Of a DNA stretch of 5,053 nt, positions 1 through 5,053 are shown in pieces (the stretch's first letter is position 1; each line of letters starts with the position of its first letter). Under the pieces are notes generated by a model that was not told where the DNA came from, did not search any database, and was given only the letters and a program-made list of their open reading frames with translations. The stretch spans positions 1 to 5,053 of the forward strand of contig CALQQQ010000111.1 of assembly GCA_943332745.1 (NCBI GenBank). The letters run 5' to 3'. This DNA comes from Opitutus sp. GAS368. GTDB lineage: Bacteria > Verrucomicrobiota > Verrucomicrobiae > Opitutales > UBA953. The translations under genes and the position numbers were made by a program.

Positions 1-25
1 ACGGCCGGAAGCCTAATGCTCGCCC

Positions 26-988
26 ATGCTTCGTTTCGCTTTCGGTCTGTGGCTGCTCTCTTCCCTGCCAGCGAACGCGGCCGAGGAAACACGCTCACCA
101 GCGGAAGTCCGCGCTGATTTCACCTACGGCCGCGCGCTTGTCACAGGCACCGTCGAAGGTGTCACCGAGTACCTGCCTGTCAGCTCCACTGGCCACATGA
201 TCATCAGCGATCGCCTGCTGGGGGTTTCGAATGACCCCCATGTCACCGTGTCCAATCTCACTGATCGTAAAGGCCGGCCAATCTCTTTGGCGCGCGTAGC
301 CGACGACTATATCGTCATCATTCAGATTGGCGCGATTCTCGCTGTCTTCGTGGCTTTCTTCGGCCGGATCCGCACGCTTTTGTCCGGACTTTGTCGGGGC
401 GAACGTCGTTCGCTCGACCTCGCTATGGCCATTGTCGTGGCGTTCATCCCCGCCGCCGTGCTCGGCTTTCTATTCAAGGATGCCATCACGGCTTATCTGT
501 TCTCGGTCGAAGTCGTCGCCGCCGCCCTGTTGGTCGGAGGTCTCGTCATCTTGGTATTCGAACACTTGCTTCCCAGGAAATCAGCCGAGTCGGCTGACGA
601 AGTCGCCGCGATCGGGTGGCGCTCTGCCCTAACCGTCGGCCTCTGCCAGTGTTTCGCCTTGATTCCAGGCACGAGCCGCTCGCTCGCGACGATTCTCGGC
701 GGACGCTTGGCTGGGCTTTCCCATGCGGCCGCCACGGAGTTCTCCTTTCTCGTAGGTCTGCTCACCCTTTCCGCTGCTTCCATCTATAAGATGTGGTCGC
801 TCGGCCCTGCCCTCACGAAGGTCTACCCCGCCGGCCCGGCGAGTGTCGGGTTGTTGGTCGCGGCGGTGACGGCCTTCGTGTCGGTGAAGTGGCTGGTCGG
901 CTACGTTTCGCGGAATGGGCTGGGTGTGTTCGCCTGGTACCGCATCGCGCTAGGCGGTGCGATACTGGCGATCCTGGCTCTGAAGTGA
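26..988 (+). CDS. uppP: Undecaprenyl-diphosphatase (UppP/BacA family) with N-terminal signal peptide
   Basis: Integral membrane enzyme that dephosphorylates undecaprenyl diphosphate to undecaprenyl phosphate, recycling the lipid carrier for peptidoglycan and other wall polymers; overproduction of the family gives bacitracin resistance. The 320-residue product carries the family signatures: E44 and E48 in EGVTEYLPVSSTGH, H57 in the same block, and PGTSRS at 214-219 with R218. These correspond to E17, E21, H30 and R174 of the E. coli enzyme. Several hydrophobic segments follow, and FSF at about 239-241 fits the family. Two features are unusual. A signal peptide (residues 1-18, hydrophobic core then ANA before AEE) precedes the usual N-terminus, and about 20 extra residues lie between H57 and the IQIGAI helix (roughly 68-90). 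Together they explain a length of 320 against 273 in E. coli. L220 replaces the common glycine after SRS. The ATG at 26 is chosen because it gives the signal peptide. GGAAG at 7-11 is too far upstream to be a convincing ribosome site. The 25 bases before it are too short to identify an upstream gene. Confidence 0.95.
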   Translation: MLRFAFGLWLLSSLPANAAEETRSPAEVRADFTYGRALVTGTVEGVTEYLPVSSTGHMIISDRLLGVSNDPHVTVSNLTDRKGRPISLARVADDYIVIIQIGAILAVFVAFFGRIRTLLSGLCRGERRSLDLAMAIVVAFIPAAVLGFLFKDAITAYLFSVEVVAAALLVGGLVILVFEHLLPRKSAESADEVAAIGWRSALTVGLCQCFALIPGTSRSLATILGGRLAGLSHAAATEFSFLVGLLTLSAASIYKMWSLGPALTKVYPAGPASVGLLVAAVTAFVSVKWLVGYVSRNGLGVFAWYRIALGGAILAILALK

Positions 989-1010
989 GCCCGGCTTAGG
1001 CGCCGAGCTC
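987..1010. terminator. Putative bidirectional hairpin between convergent genes
   Basis: Arms GAGCCCGGC (987-995) and GCCGAGCTC (1002-1010) pair over 9 positions with one mismatch, around a 6-base loop. The structure begins at the uppP stop codon, and its loop contains the oxidoreductase stop codon (read on the - strand). The two coding regions are only 7 bp apart, so any terminator must overlap them, and this is the only strong stem seen. No T-run follows on either strand, so it is not a classic intrinsic terminator. It could act as a transcript 3' end or a pause for factor-dependent termination. The function is inferred. Confidence 0.4.
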
Positions 1011-2375
1011 GAAGCCCTTGCGGTACTCGCGCCGGACGTAGGCGTTGGCGGCCTTATCGTTCGTCACTTCCATCTTCGCGCCGTCCCAGAGCAGTTTGCG
1101 GTCGGGGTAACGGGAAGCGAGATTGCCCATGAGCACCATCTCGGAGAGAGGGCCGGAGTAATCGAAGTTCGAAGAAGCCGCGACGCCCCCCTTACAGGCG
1201 CGAATCCAATCCTTCTCATGGCCATTGGAATTGCCGGGGATTCTCGCGATGGTCTTGTCGAGCTTCTTGGCCGAGGCGCGCAGGTCCGCATTAAGGATAC
1301 GCGGGTTGAGACCATAGCAGCCGCAGACGAGCTTGCCCTTGTCGCCGATGAAGTAGCAGCCGCCGTTGGGGTCGCCGAAAGGCATGTCGTCTTCCAGTTC
1401 GTCCGGGCGCTGGGGCATCAGGCCGCCATCCCACCAGGTGAGGGTCACGGGGGGCATCTCGCCGCGGGCCGGGAACTTGAAGCGGACAATCGAGGAGCGC
1501 GGATAGGATTCGTGCTTACCGGAGGTCTTCTTGCCGAAGGTCTCGTAAACGGTGGAAACATTGCCTTCGACGCTTTCAGGGTAGCGCAGGTTGAGTGCCA
1601 TGAAGGCTGGGTCGATGATGTGGCAACCCATGTCGCCGAGGGAGCCGGTGCCGAAATCCCACCAAGCGCGCCACTTGCCAGGGTGATACGAAGCGTGGAA
1701 AGGACGGAGCGGTGCCGGGCCGCACCACTGATTCCAGTCCATGCCATCGGGTGCTTTCTGGACTTCGCTCGGGCGATCCATCTCGAGGCTCTGTGGCCAG
1801 ATGGGTCGGTTGGTCCAGGTATGGACTTCGCGGACCTTGCCGATGAGACCAGCCGCGATCCATTCGGTGACCTGACGGATGCCTTCGCCGGAGTGGCCCT
1901 GATTACCCATCTGCGTCACGACTTTATATTTATGAGCCGACTCGGTCAGGATGCGTGCCTCGAAAACGGAATGGGAGATCGGCTTCTGGACGTAGACGTG
2001 CTTGCCGCGGCGCATGCACTCCATGGCGATGTAAGCGTGCGAATGGTCAGGCGTGGCGATGATGACAGCGTCGATGTCTTTCTGCTCATCGAGCATCTTG
2101 CGGAAGTCGGTGAAGAGGGCCGCCTTCGGGAACTGCTTGATCGTGCCACCGCAGCGGCTGAGGTCTAGGTCGCAGAGCGCGACAATGTTCTCATCGGCGG
2201 AGTTCTTCACATTGCTGCCGCCGACGCCACCGAAGCCGATGGCCGCGATGTTCAGCTTCTCGTTCGGCGAGACCGTACGGGCAGCGGAATTGAGCCAAGG
2301 GCGGGTCACCGCGAAAGCGGCGGCGGCCATGCCGGTATTACGAAGGAAAGACCGACGGTTGAGCTGGGGTGTCAT
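996..2375 (-). CDS. Tat-exported Gfo/Idh/MocA family NAD(P)-dependent oxidoreductase
   Basis: Probable NAD(P)-dependent oxidoreductase of the Gfo/Idh/MocA superfamily, whose members act on sugars, inositols or related polyols; the substrate here is unknown. From the ATG at 2375 the protein has 459 residues. It opens with a twin-arginine signal (R7 R8 S9 F10 L11 R12, then an Ala-rich core at 16-22), predicting export folded with cofactor to the periplasm. The Rossmann fold follows: nucleotide loop GFGGVGG at 47-53, an acidic C-D-L-D at 68-71, ATPDHSH at 107-113, and QKP at 130-132 with K131 as the conserved catalytic-region lysine (Q replaces the E of the usual EKP). The C-terminal substrate domain includes GDMGCHIIDP at 257-266, where D258, H262 and D265 are candidate active-site residues. 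An in-frame TTG at 2420 would add 15 residues, but it places the Tat motif too far inside, so the ATG is preferred. No Shine-Dalgarno sequence is visible; an inverted repeat ends five bases before the start codon. The gene faces uppP and diverges from mreB, so it is probably monocistronic within this window. Confidence 0.93.
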   Translation of the reverse strand: MTPQLNRRSFLRNTGMAAAAFAVTRPWLNSAARTVSPNEKLNIAAIGFGGVGGSNVKNSADENIVALCDLDLSRCGGTIKQFPKAALFTDFRKMLDEQKDIDAVIIATPDHSHAYIAMECMRRGKHVYVQKPISHSVFEARILTESAHKYKVVTQMGNQGHSGEGIRQVTEWIAAGLIGKVREVHTWTNRPIWPQSLEMDRPSEVQKAPDGMDWNQWCGPAPLRPFHASYHPGKWRAWWDFGTGSLGDMGCHIIDPAFMALNLRYPESVEGNVSTVYETFGKKTSGKHESYPRSSIVRFKFPARGEMPPVTLTWWDGGLMPQRPDELEDDMPFGDPNGGCYFIGDKGKLVCGCYGLNPRILNADLRASAKKLDKTIARIPGNSNGHEKDWIRACKGGVAASSNFDYSGPLSEMVLMGNLASRYPDRKLLWDGAKMEVTNDKAANAYVRREYRKGFELGA

Positions 2376-2379
2376 GAGG

Positions 2380-2407
2380 TTGGGGTCAGGTTTAACTATG
2401 ACCCCAA
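2380..2407. promoter_or_regulatory. Perfect 9-bp inverted repeat next to the oxidoreductase start codon
   Basis: TTGGGGTCA (2380-2388) and TGACCCCAA (2399-2407) are exact reverse complements separated by 10 bases. The element ends five bases before the ATG (2375) of the leftward oxidoreductase. In DNA it could be an operator for a dimeric repressor. In RNA it would form a 9-bp stem with a 10-base AU-rich loop occupying the place where a ribosome site would lie. The symmetry is read directly; the role is inferred. Confidence 0.5.
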
Positions 2408-2468
2408 GCGGCAGTCGCAAGTTCCATGCTCTCCGGATCGTTGGGCTTAAACGTCAGAAAGCCCCACC

Positions 2469-2478
2469 ATGACGTCAT
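2469..2478. repeat. 10-bp perfect palindrome
   Basis: ATGACGTCAT is self-complementary over ten bases and shares the TGAC half-site with the inverted repeat at 2380-2407. It lies about 95 bp upstream of the oxidoreductase start and 200 bp upstream of mreB. It may be a protein-binding site, but a palindrome of this size can occur by chance in 300 bp. Confidence 0.2.
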
Positions 2479-2639
2479 TTGCGTTTCTCAAGCAGTTGAG
2501 TATCGCTCCGACGAAGTCCACCGATGTGAATAGGTTGCGTGGTCAGGCTCTCGCCGCCGCCTATCTCGCTGTCTGGATGAATCTTATGACGCCCCTGCCC
2601 TGCCCCAGACAGGCGAAGTTTCGTTTGACTATGCTGTGA
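2469..2639 (+). CDS. Doubtful small ORF upstream of mreB
   Basis: An ATG at 2469 opens a 56-codon frame ending in TGA at 2637-2639. The peptide begins MTSFAFLKQL and has an Ala/Leu-rich stretch around residues 27-35. I do not recognise it. There is no clear ribosome site, and the start codon lies in the palindrome at 2469-2478. Its stop overlaps the GTG at 2636 that opens the longer in-frame version of mreB, a geometry compatible with coupling. Base composition does not show the strong C/G third-position bias of the neighbouring genes. More likely this is non-coding leader DNA. Confidence 0.12.
   Translation: MTSFAFLKQLSIAPTKSTDVNRLRGQALAAAYLAVWMNLMTPLPCPRQAKFRLTML
2569..2612 (+). repeat. 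Inverted repeat in the mreB upstream region
   Basis: CTGTCTGG (2569-2576) and CCAGACAG (2605-2612) are exact reverse complements with a 28-base spacer. The pair ends just before the candidate mreB promoter. It could be an operator or a stem if transcription starts further upstream. An 8-bp match with a spacer this long is not far from chance. Confidence 0.2.
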
Positions 2640-2655
2640 ATAAACTGTTCATAAA
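2625..2655 (+). promoter_or_regulatory. Weak sigma-70-like promoter candidate for mreB
   Basis: TTGACT at 2625-2630 matches five of six bases of the -35 consensus. The best -10 in range is CATAAA at 2650-2655 (four of six), but the spacer of 19 is longer than the usual 17. Initiation would fall near 2662, leaving a leader of about 13 bases before the ATG at 2675 and excluding the upstream GTG start at 2636. No stronger promoter was seen in the region. Confidence 0.22.
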
Positions 2656-2674
2656 GGAAACCACCACGACCCTG

Positions 2675-3691
2675 ATGTTTAAGCGCTTCCCCGGGCTATT
2701 CACCCAAGCCATTGGCATCGACCTTGGCACGGCCAACACGCTTGTCTTCCTTAAGGACCGAGGCGTTGTCCTCCGCGAGCCCAGCGTCGTCGCCATCCGT
2801 ACCAGCACGCGCAAGCCGATTGCCGTCGGCAACGAAGCTCGCATGATGCTCGGTCGAACGCCGGGCGACATCCAGGCCCTGCGTCCGATGAAGGATGGCG
2901 TTATTGCCGACTTCGAGATCAGCGAGCACATGCTCCGCTACTTTATCGGCAAGGTTGCCCGTAAGTCCCTCTTCACCAATCTCACCGTCGTCGTGGCCGT
3001 CCCTTACGGGATTACCGCCGTCGAACGCCGCGCCGTCATGGATTCGGCCTATCGCGCCGGAGCCGACGATGTGATCACCATCCCCGAGCCGGTCGCTTCT
3101 GCCATCGGCGTCGGCCTGCCAGTCGAAGAGCCCACTGGTTCGATGATTGTCGATATTGGCGGCGGTACGACCGAAGTTGCGGTGCTTTCCCTCGGCGGCA
3201 TCGTCCACGCCCGCTCCATCCGTGTCGGCGGCGACGAGTTCGACATGTCGATCATCAAGTATATCCGCAACTCCTACAACCTGATCATCGGCGAACGCAC
3301 TGCGGAAGAAATTAAGATCAAGATTGGTTCCGCCTACGCCCTCGAACAGGAGCTTACCTTCGAGGTCAAGGGTCGCGATAATGTCACCGGTCTCCCCCGT
3401 CAGCTCCACCTTACATCCCAGGAGGTCCGTGAAGCGATGGCCGATAACATTAACCTTATCATCGAGGCCATCAAAGGCTCATTGGAGCGCATTCCGCCTG
3501 AACTTTCGGCCGACCTCGTTGACCGTGGTATCGTGCTTGCCGGTGGCGGTTCCCTGATCCGCAAAATCGACCGCGCTATCTCCGAAGCCACTGGCCTGCC
3601 TGTTTTCGTCGCCGAGGATCCCCTTTGCGCCGTCGTCAACGGCACCGGTAAGATTCTCGCCAACTCCTCCCGCTGGAGCGGTCGAGACTAA
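2675..3691 (+). CDS. mreB: Rod-shape-determining protein MreB (bacterial actin homologue)
   Basis: Cytoskeletal ATPase that forms membrane-bound antiparallel filaments and orients the elongasome for lateral peptidoglycan synthesis. The 338-residue protein shows the actin-fold signatures in order: phosphate-1 loop D16-L-G-T-A-N-T, EPSVVAIR at 35-42, the I-P-E-P segment with E138 at the nucleotide site, phosphate-2 loop D160-I-G-G-G-T-T, and the adenosine motif I-V-L-A-G-G-G at 286-292. The first ten residues (MFKRFPGLFT) resemble the amphipathic N-terminus that tethers Gram-negative MreB to the membrane. The ATG at 2675 is chosen because family members begin this way. An in-frame GTG at 2636 would add 13 residues with no family counterpart. 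AAGGA at 2654-2658 is Shine-Dalgarno-like but 16 bases from the ATG, so the start rests on homology. It is the first gene of an mreBCD operon. The usual family length is about 335-350 residues, so the gene looks intact. Confidence 0.98.
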   Translation: MFKRFPGLFTQAIGIDLGTANTLVFLKDRGVVLREPSVVAIRTSTRKPIAVGNEARMMLGRTPGDIQALRPMKDGVIADFEISEHMLRYFIGKVARKSLFTNLTVVVAVPYGITAVERRAVMDSAYRAGADDVITIPEPVASAIGVGLPVEEPTGSMIVDIGGGTTEVAVLSLGGIVHARSIRVGGDEFDMSIIKYIRNSYNLIIGERTAEEIKIKIGSAYALEQELTFEVKGRDNVTGLPRQLHLTSQEVREAMADNINLIIEAIKGSLERIPPELSADLVDRGIVLAGGGSLIRKIDRAISEATGLPVFVAEDPLCAVVNGTGKILANSSRWSGRD

Positions 3692-3705
3692 GCCCGCCTG
3701 CGGGC
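3692..3705 (+). promoter_or_regulatory. Compact GC hairpin in the mreB-mreC gap
   Basis: GCCCGC (3692-3697) and GCGGGC (3700-3705) are perfect inverted arms. Folded as RNA this gives a five-pair GC stem with a CCTG tetraloop starting directly after the mreB stop codon. The next bases are GC-rich rather than a T-run, so full termination is unlikely. It could protect the mreB 3' end, mark a processing site or attenuate read-through into mreC. The structure is read directly; the role is inferred. Confidence 0.4.
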
Positions 3706-3714
3706 CGCCCCGCC

Positions 3715-4590
3715 ATGGATCAGAATCGCCAAGGTGCCCGTGCTTCCTATGTCGCCCTCGCGATCTTTGTCGCGCTGTGGGTGTTGATGCCGGCCGCTAT
3801 CCGACGTCTCAACCGCGAGGCCTTCGCCGAGTTCCAAGCGCCCGCGCTGCACCTGCTAGGTAAGTCGCGCGACATGGCGACCTTCTGGGAAAAGAAGAGC
3901 CGTTCCACCGAGGAGATGGCCGCCGCCGGTCGCGACCTTGCCCGCATCAACGCTGCTCTGGAGATCAAGCTGAACGCGATGGATGACGTCCGGCGCGAGA
4001 ACATCCGTTTGCGCGAGATCACCCGTTACGTCGTCCCGGCCGAATATTTGTCCGTGGTTGCCCGCGTGGCCACGCGCGACAGTTCGTCCTGGTGGCAGCG
4101 CATTGTGATTCGCAAAGGGCGCAATGATGGTATTCGGCCCGGTGCTCCGGTGGTTTTTGGTAACAACGTTGTCGGACGAGTCACCGCCGTTCACCTCACG
4201 ACCAGCGAGGTCGACCTCGTGACTAGCCCTGGTTTCCGCTGCACGGCCTACCTAGAAGGCGACGACCAGAACCGTATCGCCCTCGTCAATGGCGTCGCCT
4301 CTAATTCCCTCGGGACCGCGAAGGCCCGCGTCAGTGTGATTCCGCATGACTACACGCCGCCGGCGGGCCAGCCCGCCCGCGTCTTCACGACCGGCATGGG
4401 GGGCGTCTTTCCAAGCCGGCTCCTCCTCGGTTATCTCGATGGCGGTACCTACTCGACTCAGGTTGGCAATTTTAAGGAGAGCCTGCTGATTCCCTCGCGC
4501 GACCTTTACAATCTGCAGGAGGTCTCCGTGCTCGTCCCGTTGCATCAGAATCCGGGCGAAGCCTTGATGCAGGGAGACCAATTCCAGTGA
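3715..4590 (+). CDS. mreC: Rod-shape-determining protein MreC
   Basis: Bitopic inner-membrane protein whose periplasmic part self-assembles and activates the PBP2-RodA elongasome. The 291-residue product has a short cytoplasmic N-terminus, one membrane helix at about 11-28, a coiled-coil-like charged region at about 55-105, and a double beta-barrel core from about 112. Family signatures are seen in RDSSSWWQRIVIRKG (121-135), the G-x-R-P-G-x-P-V and G-R-V-T-A-V segments at about 139-159, and TGMGGVFPSRLLLG at 226-239, which matches the conserved (S/T)-G-x-G-G-x-F-P block of the second barrel. The tail after the barrel is short. The ATG at 3715 gives the expected N-terminal topology; the bases before it are C/G-rich with no Shine-Dalgarno sequence, so translation may be coupled to mreB or use a non-SD start. 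It lies 23 bp after mreB, and its stop codon overlaps the mreD start, supporting one operon. Confidence 0.95.
   Translation: MDQNRQGARASYVALAIFVALWVLMPAAIRRLNREAFAEFQAPALHLLGKSRDMATFWEKKSRSTEEMAAAGRDLARINAALEIKLNAMDDVRRENIRLREITRYVVPAEYLSVVARVATRDSSSWWQRIVIRKGRNDGIRPGAPVVFGNNVVGRVTAVHLTTSEVDLVTSPGFRCTAYLEGDDQNRIALVNGVASNSLGTAKARVSVIPHDYTPPAGQPARVFTTGMGGVFPSRLLLGYLDGGTYSTQVGNFKESLLIPSRDLYNLQEVSVLVPLHQNPGEALMQGDQFQ
4571..4576 (+). promoter_or_regulatory. Shine-Dalgarno-like site for mreD
   Basis: AGGGAG lies ten bases before the GTG at 4587, inside the last codons of mreC. It is the only well-placed purine-rich ribosome site before a gene start in the window. It supports the GTG as the mreD start, together with the GTGA overlap with the mreC stop. 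Confidence 0.45.
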
Positions 4591-5053
4591 ACACGGGCTG
4601 GGCATGGCTGATTCTCGCGATCGCAACCTACCCTTGGTTGCTGGGTGCTGATCTTGCCTCCGACGTCTTCGCCTCGTGGTCTCTGACGATTTTCATCTCC
4701 GGGGTCTGCCTTATCGCCCCCAGTCGTCGTTTACGTCGATGGCAGTCCGTCCTCTTTGCGGCCTTCCTCGGCTTCCTGTTCGAAGCTCGCCGACCAGTCC
4801 CCGACGGCACCGTGGCCCTCGCCTTGGTCGGCGCCGCGATCTTCCTTTCCTCCAATCGACAACTGCTCCGCAACACCCCCCGCATGCTCTGGGCCGCTGT
4901 CATCGTGAACGTCCTCGCTTGTCTTTGCTGGTATGTCGGCGCCGCGTTCGTCGCTCCCGTCGCCGCCAGCGAGCTGGCTGGCCAGCTCACCCTGCAACTG
5001 TTGGTCGCTGGTATCGTCGGGATTGTCGTCCTTCTGCCCGTCGCGCTGACGCA
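4587..5053 (+). CDS. mreD: Probable rod-shape-determining membrane protein MreD, truncated by the window end
   Basis: Multi-pass inner-membrane partner of MreC in the elongasome. The frame opens with GTG at 4587, overlapping the mreC stop as GTGA, and runs without a stop for 155 codons to the window end, so the C-terminus is missing. Hydrophobic segments lie at about 5-21, 31-45, 54-66, 76-88, 100-124 and 135-154, the pattern of this small polytopic family (usually about 160-180 residues). A G-F-L-F-E stretch at 62-66 followed by P72 and G74 resembles the family pattern G-L-L-x-D with downstream Pro and Gly, with E in place of the usual D. MreD sequences are poorly conserved, so the call rests mainly on position after mreC, the coupled start and topology. 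It is likely co-translated with mreC. Confidence 0.82.
   Translation, partial: MNTGWAWLILAIATYPWLLGADLASDVFASWSLTIFISGVCLIAPSRRLRRWQSVLFAAFLGFLFEARRPVPDGTVALALVGAAIFLSSNRQLLRNTPRMLWAAVIVNVLACLCWYVGAAFVAPVAASELAGQLTLQLLVAGIVGIVVLLPVALT

Larger units (their letters stand above)
2376..2674. other. Divergent intergenic region between the oxidoreductase and mreB
   Basis: This stretch of about 300 bp must contain the promoters for both the leftward oxidoreductase gene and the rightward mre operon. It holds three symmetrical elements (2380-2407, 2469-2478, 2569-2612), a weak candidate mreB promoter (2625-2655) and one doubtful small ORF (2469-2639). The pentamer ATGAC occurs on the + strand at 2398, 2469 and 2586. 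No tRNA fold or known riboswitch was recognised. No convincing -35/-10 pair was found for the leftward gene. Confidence 0.8.

Noticed and set aside
1..25. Possible end of an upstream gene (R-P-E-A then TAA at 14-16)
   Set aside because: Four codons are too little to support a coding call.
1218..2168. Long open frame of 316 codons on the + strand opposite the oxidoreductase
   Set aside because: It is fully antisense to a gene with clear family motifs, its translation shows no recognisable domain, and long antisense frames are common in GC-rich genes.
2373..2420. TTG start at 2420 extending the oxidoreductase by 15 residues
   Set aside because: It would place the twin-arginine motif over 20 residues from the N-terminus and run translation through the inverted repeat; the ATG at 2375 gives a standard Tat signal.
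2520..2620. Possible tRNA or small RNA in the divergent region
   Set aside because: No cloverleaf, T-loop signature or terminator with a U-tract was found on either strand.
2636..2674. GTG start at 2636 for mreB
   Set aside because: The 13 added residues have no family counterpart, while the ATG at 2675 gives the typical MreB N-terminus.
2696..3409. 237-codon frame on the - strand opposite mreB
   Set aside because: Antisense shadow of a highly conserved gene; the Asp/Gly-rich translation matches no family I recognise.
4628..4997. Two overlapping - strand frames (120 and 88 codons) near the right edge
   Set aside because: They lie opposite the hydrophobic mreD frame that is coupled to mreC; their low-complexity charged translations look like antisense shadows.

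Overview
This is an ordinary-looking chromosomal segment from a GC-rich, rod-shaped, Gram-negative-type bacterium. A lineage in the Verrucomicrobiota, perhaps Opitutae, or the wider PVC group fits best. That placement is inferred from three things: a Tat-exported Gfo/Idh/MocA oxidoreductase of the kind abundant in Planctomycetes and Verrucomicrobia, an UppP with an N-terminal signal peptide and an extra loop, and mostly non-Shine-Dalgarno gene starts. It is not proven by any marker gene in the window.

Layout: positions 26-988 (+) encode an undecaprenyl-diphosphatase (uppP/bacA). It is convergent, with a 7-bp gap, to a secreted Gfo/Idh/MocA oxidoreductase at 2375-996 (-). A hairpin spanning both stop codons is the likely shared transcript end. 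A divergent intergenic region of about 300 bp (2376-2674) separates the oxidoreductase from the rod-shape operon. It holds a perfect 9-bp inverted repeat next to the oxidoreductase start, a 10-bp palindrome, a second inverted repeat, a weak promoter candidate for mreB and a doubtful 56-codon ORF. From 2675 onward mreB, mreC and a right-truncated mreD follow on the + strand. A compact hairpin lies between mreB and mreC, and mreC and mreD overlap by four bases.

Function: UppP recycles the lipid carrier used for peptidoglycan precursors. MreB, MreC and MreD form the cytoskeletal and membrane scaffold of the elongasome that places lateral cell-wall synthesis. The two ends of the window therefore share a cell-wall theme. 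The oxidoreductase between them is transcribed the other way, and its substrate cannot be read from the sequence. I found no mobile element, CRISPR array, RNA gene or clearly novel multi-gene system. The points worth a second look are the regulatory-looking structures in the divergent region and in the mreB-mreC gap, and the unusual UppP architecture.
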